Below, piece after piece: positions 18,159 to 27,941 of a stretch of DNA of 64,000 nt. A program made the translations under genes and the position numbers. How positions within the stretch are numbered: position 1 is the first letter of the stretch; the number at the start of each line of letters is the position of its first letter. Source of the DNA: Herminiimonas sp. (GTDB lineage: Bacteria; Pseudomonadota; Gammaproteobacteria; Burkholderiales; Burkholderiaceae); contig NZ_JAURVN010000010.1 of assembly GCF_030655415.1 (NCBI RefSeq), forward strand, positions 62,001 through 126,000, given 5' to 3'. Under the pieces are notes generated by a model. It was not told the origin of the DNA. It was given only the letters and a program-made list of their open reading frames with translations, and did no database searches.

Positions 18159-18180
18159 GATGGATGCCCTTGCATCCATC
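18159..18180 (-). other. Perfect hairpin between tctA and the hydrolase gene
   Basis: Arms GATGGATGC and GCATCCATC (9 base pairs) with a 4-base loop. It has no T tract, so it does not look like a terminator. In the operon mRNA it would sit just after the tctA stop codon and could protect the upstream message or set the ratio of transporter to hydrolase. Confidence 0.55.
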
Positions 18181-18185
18181 ACACC

Positions 18186-19700
18186 TTATGCCGCAGCCTG
18201 ATCTTCCGAACTTTGCAGTTTTTTCAATCGAGGCATAATAAAAGGCATCGCTACCGATAGCAGGGCCATGATTGCCAATGTGATCGTGATGCCGCTACCG
18301 ACAAAAATACCCAGGCTGCCATCTGAAATCGTCATCGCCTGACGGAACGACTGCTCCATGATTCCCGCGAGAACCAGTGACAGCACCAGCGGCGCAACCG
18401 GAATATCCACTTTTTCAAACAGGTAGCCCAATACGCCGAATCCAAGTACTAAATAGAGTTCAACCATGCTGGCATTGACCGAATAAGTACCAACCACTGA
18501 GATCGCTACGATCAACGGGTACAACATGCCGCTTGGTATATACAAGAGCCGTACAAACAAGCCTATCAACGGCAGGTTCAAAACCAGCAGCATGATGTTG
18601 CCAATGTACATACTGTCGATCAAGCCCCATACCAAATCAGGTCGGTTCTGGAACAATAAAGGTCCAGGCTGTATCCCATGCATGATGAAAGCTCCCATCA
18701 TGACGGCCGTTGCACCACCGCCTGGCACGCCCAACGTGAGCAAGGGAACCATCGCACCTGCGGTATCTGAATTGTTTGCAGACTCAGGACCCGCAACACC
18801 TTCAATCGCACCCTTGCCAAATTCCTCCGGATGTTTTGACAAACGTTTTTCCGTTGAATACGAAAGCATCGATGCGATCGTGCCTCCAGCTCCTGGCAGG
18901 ATGCCAACCAAAAACCCGATAATGCCGCCCCGCCAAATCGGACCAATCGAACGCTTCCATTCTTCTCTCGTCAACCAGAGTTTGCCGCTGATACGCATAG
19001 CTTTCGGAGCCGTACCTTTATAAAGCTGCTCCATGCCGCGCAATACTTCCGACACAGCAAACATGCCGACTACCACGACGATGAAACCAATGCCGTCCAT
19101 CAGCTCCGGAATGCCGCCGGTAAAACGTTGCTGTCCACTTTGCAAATCAATCCCGACGGTGGCGATCACCAACCCCAGCACCGTAGACAGCATCCCCTTG
19201 GCTAATGATTTCCCGGCAAGAGACGCAACTGCAGTCAAGGCAAAAATCATCAGATTAAAATATTCCGCAGGACCGAATTTAAGAGCAATAGCAGCCAATG
19301 GCAGAGCGAATATCGTCAGAGCAACAACGCCTATCGTGCCTGCGATGAAAGAGCCTATTGCAGAAACTGCCAATGCGGCCCCTCCTCGCCCTTTCCTTGC
19401 CATCTCATAACCTTCGATCGATGTCATGACCGATGAGGCCTCACCCGGAGTGCGCAACAAAATCGAGGTGGTGGAGCCGCCGTATTTGGTACCGTAATAA
19501 ATCCCGGCCATCATGATGAGGCCAGACGTTGGATCCATGCCGAAAGTCGCAGGAATCAAAATGGCGATACTGGCTGCAGGACCAATGCCGGGAAGAATTC
19601 CGACGATGGTGCCGATGAAGACGCCGAGGAAGGTGTACCAAAGATTCATCGGCTGCAGGCAAACCGAGAAGCCGTTAAGAATATGACCTAGTGTTTCCAT
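18186..19700 (-). CDS. tctA: Tripartite tricarboxylate transporter, large permease subunit TctA
   Basis: 504 residues, the usual TctA length, with about 12 hydrophobic segments. Family marks are GTIVGILPGIGPAASIAILIP near the N-terminus, YYGTKYGGSTTSILLRTPGE, and the second copy GFLVGILPGAGGTIASMLSY with PESANNSDTAGAMVPLLTLGVPG. TctA forms the transport path of secondary, binding-protein-dependent uptake systems for di- and tricarboxylates and related acids. It works with TctB and TctC, encoded immediately upstream. Confidence 0.97.
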   Translation of the reverse strand: METLGHILNGFSVCLQPMNLWYTFLGVFIGTIVGILPGIGPAASIAILIPATFGMDPTSGLIMMAGIYYGTKYGGSTTSILLRTPGEASSVMTSIEGYEMARKGRGGAALAVSAIGSFIAGTIGVVALTIFALPLAAIALKFGPAEYFNLMIFALTAVASLAGKSLAKGMLSTVLGLVIATVGIDLQSGQQRFTGGIPELMDGIGFIVVVVGMFAVSEVLRGMEQLYKGTAPKAMRISGKLWLTREEWKRSIGPIWRGGIIGFLVGILPGAGGTIASMLSYSTEKRLSKHPEEFGKGAIEGVAGPESANNSDTAGAMVPLLTLGVPGGGATAVMMGAFIMHGIQPGPLLFQNRPDLVWGLIDSMYIGNIMLLVLNLPLIGLFVRLLYIPSGMLYPLIVAISVVGTYSVNASMVELYLVLGFGVLGYLFEKVDIPVAPLVLSLVLAGIMEQSFRQAMTISDGSLGIFVGSGITITLAIMALLSVAMPFIMPRLKKLQSSEDQAAA

Positions 19701-19714
19701 TGATAGTCCCTATC

Positions 19715-20182
19715 TCAGAATGGCAATAAGCCAGGAGCAAGCGGCGCATCGAACAATTTGGCAAACGCGATGTAGCTGCCGAAACTGAATAAGGTGCTGG
19801 TCAGTACATTCGCTAACCATTTGTCCTTATTGAAATACGCCATCAGGACTGTCAAATAAATCGTCGTCGCAATCGCATAGCCGAGCCACTCAAAAACTGA
19901 CAAATACAAAGCAGTCCAGACCACAACGACCGCGACCAATACGTATTGGCCTTTGTCTACGGGAGGGCTTACTTCTTCAAGTGGCAACTTTGCTTTAGCT
20001 GCGACCCGCATTTCCCACCAAAGCAACCCTGCCGTGATAAGCAATGCGACTCCGAGCACTCGAGGAATTGCCTTGGCGCCCATAGGATCGCCAATCTGCA
20101 GTGTCGGTATCTGCTCGATTGCGTAAAAATAAATACCAGCCAGCAGTAGCGTGCATACAAAAATGATTCGATCAGCTTTCAT
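19715..20182 (-). CDS. tctB: Tripartite tricarboxylate transporter, small permease subunit TctB
   Basis: 155 residues with about four membrane helices (RIIFVCTLLLAGIYFYAIEQIPTL; ALLITAGLLWW; YVLVAVVVVWTALYLSVFEWLGYAIATTIYLTVLMAYF; NVLTSTLFSFGSYIAFAKL). TctB assists TctA in the membrane. The ATG at 20182 is preferred over the one at 20215 because GAAAGGTGGA lies just ahead of it and the helix begins at once. It ends 14 bases before tctA. Confidence 0.93.
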   Translation of the reverse strand: MKADRIIFVCTLLLAGIYFYAIEQIPTLQIGDPMGAKAIPRVLGVALLITAGLLWWEMRVAAKAKLPLEEVSPPVDKGQYVLVAVVVVWTALYLSVFEWLGYAIATTIYLTVLMAYFNKDKWLANVLTSTLFSFGSYIAFAKLFDAPLAPGLLPF

Positions 20183-20296
20183 ACAATCCACCTTTCGTGT
20201 GATTTGGTACGACAAGCCGTTCCTTCACATCGATATCAGAAGATGCAAAAAAACATAGATTAGAAAAGGTGGACGCAATCATTAGTTCTTTGCCTC

Positions 20297-21286
20297 CTAC
20301 TTGACCAGACCAAGATCGGTCAATGCTGACTTCATGATTGCGTACTCTTCAGCCAGATCTTTATTGAATTCCTCACCGACGATGAAGTTGTCACCCCAAT
20401 AATTGAATTTCAAATCTTCTTTCCATTCTGCTGATGCATACACCTTGCTTAAAACGTCTTGCCAGGTTTTGACCTGCGCCGCTGTCATGCCTTTAGGGCC
20501 CATGAATGCACGCCAGTTACTCCACACCAGATCAACGCCCTGCTCTTTCCAAGTAGGAACATCAGCGAATACACCGCCCATGCGCTGATTTCCCGCAACC
20601 GCCACAACACGAAGTTTTCCACTTTCAACCAAGCCGCTGACATTTCCGGCTGCTGTCGTTACGAGATCGATATGCCCACCCATCAAAGTGGTTATTGCAT
20701 CGGAAGCACCTTTGAAAGCAATCACTTTTAGTTCTTTAGGATCACCGCCTATTTTCTTCATCAACAGCCCTGCTGCGATGTGATTGTGACTGCCCAACGT
20801 TGTCGCAAAACCGATCGATACGGATTTCGGATTTTTCTTCAGACGATCAATCAAATCCTTACCAGTTTTTATCGGTGAATCTGCGTTGACGACATACACA
20901 ACGTAATCGTTGATCATCGAAGCAATGGGTGTGAAGTCGGTATAGGTCTGAGCACTGTTGCCGGTAATGTGATTCGCCAGAAGCGTCGGGGTGGTAATCA
21001 TCAGGTAATGCGGGTCACCGGCATGCTGCGTCATGTAATTGAGCTGGATATTGCCGCCACCGCCAGTCTTGTTAACCACCGTCATCGTGCTCTTGATCAT
21101 TTTTTTCCCGGCAACGATGCGTTCCACCGAGCGCGCAGTTTTGTCGTTACTGCCGCCTGGAGCGGAGTACACAACCAGTTCCACATTTTTTTGCGGTGCC
21201 CAGGTTTGCGCCACTGCGGATACGCCAGTCAATGCCAGCAGCAAACCACCTAGCATGTGCGCGGGCTTGAAATTATTAAAGTTCAT
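20297..21286 (-). CDS. tctC: Tripartite tricarboxylate transporter substrate-binding protein (Bug/TctC family)
   Basis: 329 residues: signal peptide of about 26 residues ending VSAVAQ, then the Bug-family ligand loop YSAPGGSNDKTAR, and SIGFATTLGSHNHIAAGLLMKKIG and FKGASDAITTLMGGHIDLVTT, all typical. Bug proteins bind carboxylated ligands in the periplasm and present them to TctAB. It is the first gene of the operon, with a strong AAGGAGA site and a leader of about 180 bases. The ligand cannot be deduced from sequence. Confidence 0.96.
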   Translation of the reverse strand: MNFNNFKPAHMLGGLLLALTGVSAVAQTWAPQKNVELVVYSAPGGSNDKTARSVERIVAGKKMIKSTMTVVNKTGGGGNIQLNYMTQHAGDPHYLMITTPTLLANHITGNSAQTYTDFTPIASMINDYVVYVVNADSPIKTGKDLIDRLKKNPKSVSIGFATTLGSHNHIAAGLLMKKIGGDPKELKVIAFKGASDAITTLMGGHIDLVTTAAGNVSGLVESGKLRVVAVAGNQRMGGVFADVPTWKEQGVDLVWSNWRAFMGPKGMTAAQVKTWQDVLSKVYASAEWKEDLKFNYWGDNFIVGEEFNKDLAEEYAIMKSALTDLGLVK

Positions 21287-21474
21287 ATCGTCTCCTTTAT
21301 CTTGCTTCTAGTTTTGAAACGTCTTACCAGTACCCCGGTTTGGACGTTCTTTCTATTTGTATCAAACCCCTGTCTCTAAGGGCAGATATCGAACTCCTTT
21401 AAGCCTAAATTTGCTACGCCAAGATCAAGCACCAGCATTCATCGATACCGCCAAAGTGAACAGTGCGCGAAGTC

Positions 21475-21511
21475 ATAATAAAGTCGGATCATTTCAAAGT
21501 CAACTATATGA
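21475..21511 (-). promoter_or_regulatory. tctC promoter with shared 17-bp element
   Basis: On the minus strand TTGACT (21503-21498), a 17-base spacer and TATTAT (21480-21475) form a strong sigma70-type promoter. TCATATAGTTGACTTTG (21511-21495) is identical to the element at the porin promoter, and about 12 of the next 19 upstream bases also agree. The rest of this 472-base gap between tctC and gapA holds the tctC leader and the gapA terminator; I see no gene in it. Confidence 0.78.
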
Positions 21512-21703
21512 CATGAATGAGTTATATATATTTACTTTTAGACAATAGTGCGGGGAAAACGTGTTGCAAGGTATAGCTTGATGGGAAATAGCAGGACTTG
21601 CTGCCGAAAGCTAGGGTCAAAAAATTCACACTGAAGGCATACGTTGAAATGCGGCTCTTCTAGCGCATGGCACAAGATCCGCAGAAAGCACGAAATATGA
21701 ACG

Positions 21704-21731
21704 AAAAAAAGCCCCGCATGCGGGGCTTTTT
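21704..21731. terminator. gapA intrinsic terminator
   Basis: AAAAAGCCCCGC paired with GCGGGGCTTTTT around a two-base centre; A run on the left and T run on the right. It lies 28 bases after the gapA stop codon on the minus strand. Confidence 0.9.
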
Positions 21732-21758
21732 CAAGACTTACAACTTGTTTTCTACAGC

Positions 21759-22769
21759 TTATTTTGCTGTCATCAACGCGACGGTGGTATCCAGCATCCG
21801 GTTCGAGAAACCCCATTCATTGTCGTACCACGACGAGACTTTCACCAAACGGCCTGACACTTTGGTCAAGGTCGAATCGAAGTTGCTAGATGCAGGATTG
21901 TGGTTGAAATCGACAGATACCAAAGGCTCGGTTTGGTAAGTCAAAATACCTTTCATCGCGCCTTCTGAAGCTTCCTTCATGATGGCGTTGATTTCTTCTA
22001 CCGTGGTATCGCGCTCAGCGATGAATGACAGATCGACGATCGATACATTGATCGTTGGAACACGGATCGCGTAACCATCCAGCTTGCCGTTCAATTCTGG
22101 CAAGACCAAACCGACAGCTACTGCGGCACCGGTTTTGGTCGGGATCATCGATTGCGTTGCCGAACGTGCGCGGCGCAGATCTTCGTGCATCACGTCTGTC
22201 AGCACTTGATCGTTGGTGTAAGAATGAACCGTGGTCATCAAGCCATTGACCAAACCGATTTGGTCATTCAATGGTTTGACCAATGGTGCGAGGCAGTTGG
22301 TGGTGCACGATGCGTTTGAAATAACGGTATCGGTTGATTTCAATACGCCGTGGTTCACGCCGAAGACAATGGTTGCGTCGACGTCTTTGCCACCCGGTGC
22401 GGAGATGATGACTTTTTTAGCGCCACCTTTGATGTGCGCCGATGCTTTTTCTTTTGTCGTGAAGAAGCCTGTGCATTCCAGCACGACGTCGACATTCAAC
22501 TCGCCCCAGCCGATTTGCGCTGGATCGCGTTGCGCGAATACGCGAATCTTGTCGCCGTTGACGATCATGTAATCGCCATCGACTTCTACGGTGCCAGGGA
22601 ACTTGCCATGTGTCGTGTCGTAACGGGTCAAATGGGCATTCGATTGAGCGTTGCCCAGATCGTTGATCGCAACGATTTGAATGTCATTTTTTTTACCGCC
22701 TTCGTAATGCGCGCGAAGGATGTTGCGGCCGATGCGGCCGTAGCCGTTAATTGCGACACGAATGGTCAT
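21759..22769 (-). CDS. gapA: Glyceraldehyde-3-phosphate dehydrogenase, type I
   Basis: 336 residues. It converts glyceraldehyde 3-phosphate to 1,3-bisphosphoglycerate with NAD in the cytoplasm. The Rossmann motif [13 protein letters not shown] is at 8-20, the catalytic Cys155 is in [12 protein letters not shown], and the phosphate-binding stretches ([25 protein letters not shown]) and the C-terminal [14 protein letters not shown] are all in place. Asn36-Asp37 at the end of the second strand fits NAD preference. It lies downstream of tkt and a GNAT gene on the same strand, a common betaproteobacterial tkt-gap order. Confidence 0.98.
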   Translation of the reverse strand: MTIRVAINGYGRIGRNILRAHYEGGKKNDIQIVAINDLGNAQSNAHLTRYDTTHGKFPGTVEVDGDYMIVNGDKIRVFAQRDPAQIGWGELNVDVVLECTGFFTTKEKASAHIKGGAKKVIISAPGGKDVDATIVFGVNHGVLKSTDTVISNASCTTNCLAPLVKPLNDQIGLVNGLMTTVHSYTNDQVLTDVMHEDLRRARSATQSMIPTKTGAAVAVGLVLPELNGKLDGYAIRVPTINVSIVDLSFIAERDTTVEEINAIMKEASEGAMKGILTYQTEPLVSVDFNHNPASSNFDSTLTKVSGRLVKVSSWYDNEWGFSNRMLDTTVALMTAK

Positions 22770-22803
22770 CTTTTTCTCCAGAAAAATTCAAACAAAATAG
22801 AAA

Positions 22804-23346
22804 TTATTCAGCGCATGCCTGCCGCAAAGCGGTCAGGTCACGCCAGCCGTAACCGGTTTCCATCAAATCAAGCCCGTCCCATGTGAACGGCTGTTCAATC
22901 AAAAGTTCAGCACCCATTTGTTCGTAGAACTGACGCGCCGCCTGATTGCCGGCAATTACCCACACCAGCAAACCGGTCGCGCCCTGCAATTGCAATGTGC
23001 TCGCAATCATCGACAACAGGCGACGGCCAACACCACCGCGTTGTGCAATCGGCTTCAGATAAATTGCGGTCAGCTCTGCATTCAAATCAAACTTCTCCGG
23101 CATCAGCAACATGCCGGCAGCAAAACCAACCAGTTCTGTGCCAGCTTCCGCAACGAACACGGCGATCGTTGGCAAGTCAGCGTTCAGCACCTGCAACCAC
23201 ATCTCGGTGCTTTCGTCTGCGCGCATGCCATCCAGATAAGCATCCGGCATGACGCCGCGATTAGTTGTGCGCCAGCTATCGACGCGCAAGTCGGCGATCG
23301 CTGCTGCATCGGCTGCCGTCGCGCGGCGGAAAGTGATTTCGGTCAC
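22804..23346 (-). CDS. GNAT family N-acetyltransferase
   Basis: 180 residues with the GNAT fold: [35 protein letters not shown] at the start, the acetyl-CoA loop in [18 protein letters not shown] (Q/RxxGxG/A type), and [16 protein letters not shown] at the end. The GTG start at 23346 overlaps the tkt stop (GTGA, 23346-23343), showing translational coupling with transketolase. The substrate is unknown. It lies between tkt and gapA, so it is expressed with central carbon genes. Confidence 0.88.
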   Translation of the reverse strand: MTEITFRRATAADAAAIADLRVDSWRTTNRGVMPDAYLDGMRADESTEMWLQVLNADLPTIAVFVAEAGTELVGFAAGMLLMPEKFDLNAELTAIYLKPIAQRGGVGRRLLSMIASTLQLQGATGLLVWVIAGNQAARQFYEQMGAELLIEQPFTWDGLDLMETGYGWRDLTALRQACAE

Positions 23347-25337
23347 GCCAGTGTTTTCTTCACAGCGGCGACAACGTTTTCAACAGTGAAGCCAAAGTGT
23401 TTGAACAACACGCCGGCCGGTGCCGATTCGCCAAAGGTATCGATACCGATCACGCCGCCTTCGAGGCCGACGTACTTGTACCAGAACGAAGTCACGCCGG
23501 CTTCAATCGCGACGCGTGGCACGCCTTTGGTCAACACGCTGGCTTTGTATGCGTCATCCTGGCGATCATAAACGTCGGTCGACGGCATCGACACGATGCG
23601 CACTGCGACGCCATGTTTTTCCAGCTCGTCTGCGGATTTGACTGCGAGTTCGATTTCCGAACCGGTTGCGATCAAGATGGCTTGTGCATTCGCAACGTCA
23701 CGTAATACATAACCACCGCGTTTGATGTTTGCGATTTGTTCTGCTGTGCGTTCCTGGAATGGCAAATTCTGACGCGAGAAAATCAAGGTCGATGGACCGT
23801 TGTGACGTTTGACTGATTGTTCCCACGCGATTGCCGATTCAACGGTATCGCATGGACGCCAGTTATCCAGATTAGGGATCAGGCGCAAGCTCGATACGTG
23901 CTCAACCGATTGATGGGTTGGGCCGTCTTCGCCGAGGCCGATCGAATCGTGTGTGAAGACGAACAGCGAACGCAGCTTCATCAATGCAGCCATACGCAAT
24001 GCGTTGCGGCTGTAATCGGAGAAGGTCAGGAAGGTTGCGCCGAACGGGATATAACCGCCATGCAAGGCGATCCCGTTCATGATCGCGCTCATGCCGAATT
24101 CGCGTACACCGTAGTTGATGTGATTGCCGGCTTGATCGCCGCGCACTGCAACGCATTCTTTCCAGTTGGTCAGGTTCGAGCCGGTCAAATCAGCCGAGCC
24201 GCCGAGGAATTCAGGCAAGCCTGGTGCGTAAGCTTGAATCGCGTTCTGGCTGGCTTTGCGGGTGGCGATGGTTTCTTTTTTCTCGACGCAGGTTGCGATG
24301 TAATCGCTGACGACTTTATCGAAATCGCCAGGCAATTCGCCTGTCATGCGGCGTGTCAGTTCTGACGCTTCTTTCGGGAATTTTGCGGCGTAGGCGCTCA
24401 ACAATGCATCCCACTCGCCTTGCGATTTGCTACCTTTGAGTTTGGCATCCCATGCTGTGTAAACGTCGGCAGGAATATCGAACGGCGCGCTGGTCCAGCC
24501 CAATGATTCACGCGATGCTGCGATTTCCTTGTCGCCCAACGCGGCGCCGTGGACGTTATGCGTACCAGCCATATTCGGCGAGCCTTTACCGATAACGGTG
24601 CGGCAGCAGATCAATGTTGGTTTGTCTGATGCCTTGGCTTGCGTGATCGCTGCGTCGACTGCACTGACGTCATGACCGTCCACCGCGCGAATCACATTCC
24701 AGCCATACGATTCAAAACGCTTAGGCGTATCGTCGGTGAACCAGCCTTCAACGTGGCCGTCGATCGAGATACCGTTATCGTCATACAGCGCGATCAGTTT
24801 CGACAGCTTAAGTGTGCCAGCCAACGAACATGCTTCGTGCGAAATGCCTTCCATCAGGCAACCGTCGCCGAGGAAAACATACGTGTGGTGATCGACCACA
24901 TTGAAATCTGGCTTGTTAAATTCAGCCGCCAACAATTTTTCAGCCAGCGCCATGCCGACTGCATTGGTGATGCCCTGGCCCAATGGGCCGGTGGTGGTTT
25001 CGATACCTGGTGTGACATCCACTTCAGGATGACCTGGCGTTTTCGAATGCATTTGGCGGAAGTTACGCAGCTCATCCATCGACAGGTCGTAACCGGTCAG
25101 GTGCAACAATGCGTAATGCAACATCGAGCCATGACCGTTCGACAGGACAAAACGATCGCGATTAATCCATTTAGGATTGGCTGGATTGTGCGAATAATGA
25201 TTCGCCCACAAAGCGACGGCGATTTCCGCCATCCCCATCGGCATGCCGGGGTGACCGGAATTGGCCTTTTGTACTGCGTCCATTGCCAGCGCACGGATTG
25301 CGTTGGCCATTTTGGTAGTCGGGAGCGTGGAAGTCAT
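23343..25337 (-). CDS. tkt: Transketolase
   Basis: 664 residues, standard length. Thiamine-diphosphate enzyme of the pentose phosphate and Calvin-type sugar exchanges. Visible marks: [18 protein letters not shown], the TPP/metal motif [30 protein letters not shown], the pyrimidine-domain Glu region in [20 protein letters not shown], and [14 protein letters not shown] with substrate histidines. It is the first gene of the set tkt-GNAT-gapA. The 261-base gap upstream to rsmE is AT-rich and carries the divergent promoters; nothing else is seen. Confidence 0.98.
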   Translation of the reverse strand: MTSTLPTTKMANAIRALAMDAVQKANSGHPGMPMGMAEIAVALWANHYSHNPANPKWINRDRFVLSNGHGSMLHYALLHLTGYDLSMDELRNFRQMHSKTPGHPEVDVTPGIETTTGPLGQGITNAVGMALAEKLLAAEFNKPDFNVVDHHTYVFLGDGCLMEGISHEACSLAGTLKLSKLIALYDDNGISIDGHVEGWFTDDTPKRFESYGWNVIRAVDGHDVSAVDAAITQAKASDKPTLICCRTVIGKGSPNMAGTHNVHGAALGDKEIAASRESLGWTSAPFDIPADVYTAWDAKLKGSKSQGEWDALLSAYAAKFPKEASELTRRMTGELPGDFDKVVSDYIATCVEKKETIATRKASQNAIQAYAPGLPEFLGGSADLTGSNLTNWKECVAVRGDQAGNHINYGVREFGMSAIMNGIALHGGYIPFGATFLTFSDYSRNALRMAALMKLRSLFVFTHDSIGLGEDGPTHQSVEHVSSLRLIPNLDNWRPCDTVESAIAWEQSVKRHNGPSTLIFSRQNLPFQERTAEQIANIKRGGYVLRDVANAQAILIATGSEIELAVKSADELEKHGVAVRIVSMPSTDVYDRQDDAYKASVLTKGVPRVAIEAGVTSFWYKYVGLEGGVIGIDTFGESAPAGVLFKHFGFTVENVVAAVKKTLA

Positions 25338-25598
25338 GTGATTTTGAGTGATGGCGAGTCAAATAAGAAATAGAATTAATGCAGAATTAGCAAAATCTAA
25401 TGCACTACTAATTAACTGTACAAACGCAGTACTAAGGAGCTTTGCATGCAGCAAAAACGTCTTTGCTGCGAAGCCGCATATTTTACCAGAGTGACGCCGC
25501 CCAGACTAAAATCGAATGCTGGAAATTCCTTTTAATTATTACAAGCAGCGTCCTGATCGGCGGAAGTATCATGCCGAATCGACAACAACGGATCACAA

Positions 25599-26324
25599 AT
25601 GCCTCGTTTTTATTGCCCGCAAGCGCTTGCGCTCGGCACCATCGTTACCCTGCCCGATCACGTCGCCCATCACGTTCAGGTCATACGCCTGGCAACCGGC
25701 GACCGCATCACCCTGTTTAATGGCGAAGGCGGCGAATACACCGCCACCATCAGCACCATAGAAAAAAAACGCGTCACCGCCGAAGTCAAACTGTTCGAGC
25801 CGCGCGAAGTGGAACTTCCCTACACGATTACGCTAGCGCAAGCGCTGCCGGAAGCCTCCAAGATGGATTGGATAATTGAAAAAGCGGTTGAGCTGGGCGT
25901 GCACGCAGTCCAGCCACTCGCCTCTCAACGCTGTGTCGTCCGTCTTTCCGCCGAACGTGCCACCAAAAAACTGCAGCACTGGCAAGGCATCGTCATCGCA
26001 GCCTCCGAACAAAGCGGCCGTAATCGTTTAACAAGCTTGGCTGAACCGGTCGATTTCAATCAATGGACACAGCAACAGGATCTACACGTACGCATCATGC
26101 TCAGCCCTCGCGCAGAACAATCTCTTTCCGATTGGGCGCGTCATCATCCGCCGCAATCGGTCGCGCTGATGATAGGACCGGAAGGTGGCTTCACAGATAA
26201 AGAAGAAAATCTGGCGATTGCGCAGGGAGCGCTGATGCTTTCCATGGGGCCACGTGTGCTGCGCACCGAGACCGCGGGCCTTGCTGCGGTTGCGGCCTTG
26301 AATGCGGTTTGGGGTGCGATGTAA
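25599..26324 (+). CDS. rsmE: 16S rRNA m3U1498 methyltransferase
   Basis: 241 residues of the SPOUT-class RsmE family, which methylates N3 of U1498 in 16S rRNA in the decoding region. Marks are MPRFY at the start, DHVAHHVQVIRLATGDRITLFNGEGGEY (PUA-like domain), LPEASKMDWIIEKAVELGV, and the SAM-binding knot MIGPEGGFTDKEE and LGxRVLRTETA (here MGPRVLRTETA). The start at 25599 matches the conserved MPR(F/L)Y beginning, although its ribosome site is weak. Confidence 0.96.
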   Translation: MPRFYCPQALALGTIVTLPDHVAHHVQVIRLATGDRITLFNGEGGEYTATISTIEKKRVTAEVKLFEPREVELPYTITLAQALPEASKMDWIIEKAVELGVHAVQPLASQRCVVRLSAERATKKLQHWQGIVIAASEQSGRNRLTSLAEPVDFNQWTQQQDLHVRIMLSPRAEQSLSDWARHHPPQSVALMIGPEGGFTDKEENLAIAQGALMLSMGPRVLRTETAGLAAVAALNAVWGAM

Positions 26325-26358
26325 ATTAAATTTTTTAAAATATCACCAGGGAGAGAAA

Positions 26359-26790
26359 ATGAAAAAATTATTGTTAACACTTATTTTTATCCTCGCAGGA
26401 TGTGCGAGTACGGAATTCAAACCCTTTGAAGCCAAAAACAATGCTTTTGAAGGCACTGGCGGAACCAAGTTAGTGGTCGAAGGAATTGATGTTTGGGAAA
26501 ATGGCGATCCACCTAGAAAATACAAAATTATCGGGATAATTGAAGATGAGCGCGCAGCCGCAGTTATCCCAAAATCAATGTTGATCAGTGATATAGCTAA
26601 AAAAGCAAAGGATTCTGGCGGCGACGCCATCATAAAGATAGATTCAAATTCACAAATCACCGGCTTTATATCGAATGCTTATGCGTCCGGTAATGTCTAT
26701 GGCAATAACGCAAATACCTCCAGCTTTGGCGCAACTTCGGCAGTTCGCCGTATCAATAGTCGATTCGCCGTAATCAAATATATACAGTAA
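26359..26790 (+). CDS. Small lipoprotein of unknown function
   Basis: 143 residues: signal peptide MKKLLLTLIFILAGC with lipobox LAGC and Cys15. The mature part has two halves, an ordered one (GTKLVVEGIDVWENGDPPRKYKIIGIIED and ISDIAKKAKDSGGDAIIKID) and a Gly/Asn/Ser-rich tail (YASGNVYGNNANTSSFG). The IAKKAKDSGGDAI pattern recalls small YdgH/BhsA- or DUF4156-like lipoproteins, but I do not assign a family. The ATG at 26359 has GGGAGAG ahead of it; the frame open to 26302 overlaps rsmE and is not used. Confidence 0.8.
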   Translation: MKKLLLTLIFILAGCASTEFKPFEAKNNAFEGTGGTKLVVEGIDVWENGDPPRKYKIIGIIEDERAAAVIPKSMLISDIAKKAKDSGGDAIIKIDSNSQITGFISNAYASGNVYGNNANTSSFGATSAVRRINSRFAVIKYIQ

Positions 26791-26899
26791 GCTCAAAATT
26801 ATGTGGGGCCCTCTACCCTAGTCTGGATGGGAAAACCTTTGAAAGCATTTATAATTCAAGGTTTTGCGACGGCTTTACCCGTCAACTCCAGTCTATTCA

Positions 26900-27877
26900 A
26901 TGAAGGTATTTCGCGGACTTCCCAATGCTGCTTCCCGTGCGCCGTGCGCGCTGGCGATCGGCAACTTCGACGGTGTACATCGTGGCCATCAGGCCTTGTT
27001 GGCGCGCCTGCGCGAAGTCGCGTCAAAAATGGAGCTTGAATCCGCAGTCATGACGTTCGAGCCGCACCCGCGTGAATTCTTTGCGGCACGTGCTGGCGAC
27101 TCATCGAAAGCCCCAACACGCATCGCGAGCTTGCGCGACAAGTTGCAATCACTGGCCAAGGCTGGCGTCGATCGTGTGATCGTCGAACACTTTAATGAAC
27201 ACTTTGCATCCCTGTCGCCGCAGGACTTCGTCGAGAAAATCCTGGTGCAAGGCTTGCACGTCAAATGGCTGATCGTCGGTGAAGATTTTTGCTACGGCTC
27301 CAGACGTGCCGGCAATGTCGCAACATTGATCGAAGCCGGCAAACAATACGGTTTTCACGTTGAGTCACAAGCTACAGTGACCAGCAGCGGTACCCGTATT
27401 TCATCCTCAGCCGTGCGTAGCGCTTTGGCACAAGGCGACTTTGCGGAAGCGGAAGTTTTGCTGGGACATCCTTACTCGATGTCCGGCCATGTGATCCACG
27501 GTAAAAAACTGGGACGCACGATTGGTTTCCCAACCTTGAATCTGCGCGTCGGCCACAAACATCCTGCGCTGTCCGGTATTTATATAGTGCAGGTGCACGG
27601 TCTGGCTGATCAAGCATTGCCTGGCGTGGCCAGCATAGGCGTGCGCCCGACAGTAGACGATAGCGGCCGCGTGTTGTTGGAAACTCACTTGTTCGACTAC
27701 AACCAGCAATGTTACGGCCGATTGATCAGTGTTGAATTCCTGAAAAAATTGCGTGACGAAGAAAAGTACATCGACTTGCCAACACTGACTGCCGCGATAG
27801 AACGCGATGCAGTGCAGGCGCGTACCTACTTTAAACAGATAGCCGACTCGGCGACATCCGCCACTGACCGAATTTGA
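26900..27877 (+). CDS. ribF: Bifunctional riboflavin kinase/FAD synthetase
   Basis: 325 residues. It makes FMN from riboflavin, then FAD from FMN. The N-terminal adenylyltransferase domain shows the HxGH-type motif in IGNFDGVHRGHQALL and FEPHPREFF; the linker has TRISSSAVRSAL; the C-terminal kinase domain has GRTIGFPTLNL and the ending ETHLFDYNQQCYG..ISVEFLKKLRDEEKY. The ATG at 26900 begins MKVFRGLPN, the conserved start of the family. It heads ribF-ileS-lspA-coaBC-dut. Confidence 0.97.
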   Translation: MKVFRGLPNAASRAPCALAIGNFDGVHRGHQALLARLREVASKMELESAVMTFEPHPREFFAARAGDSSKAPTRIASLRDKLQSLAKAGVDRVIVEHFNEHFASLSPQDFVEKILVQGLHVKWLIVGEDFCYGSRRAGNVATLIEAGKQYGFHVESQATVTSSGTRISSSAVRSALAQGDFAEAEVLLGHPYSMSGHVIHGKKLGRTIGFPTLNLRVGHKHPALSGIYIVQVHGLADQALPGVASIGVRPTVDDSGRVLLETHLFDYNQQCYGRLISVEFLKKLRDEEKYIDLPTLTAAIERDAVQARTYFKQIADSATSATDRI

Positions 27878-27941
27878 CGATCGAATGCACTCATCCCAAG
27901 AACGTTCGTTTGATCCACTGAATACTTTATAAAAGCAGACC

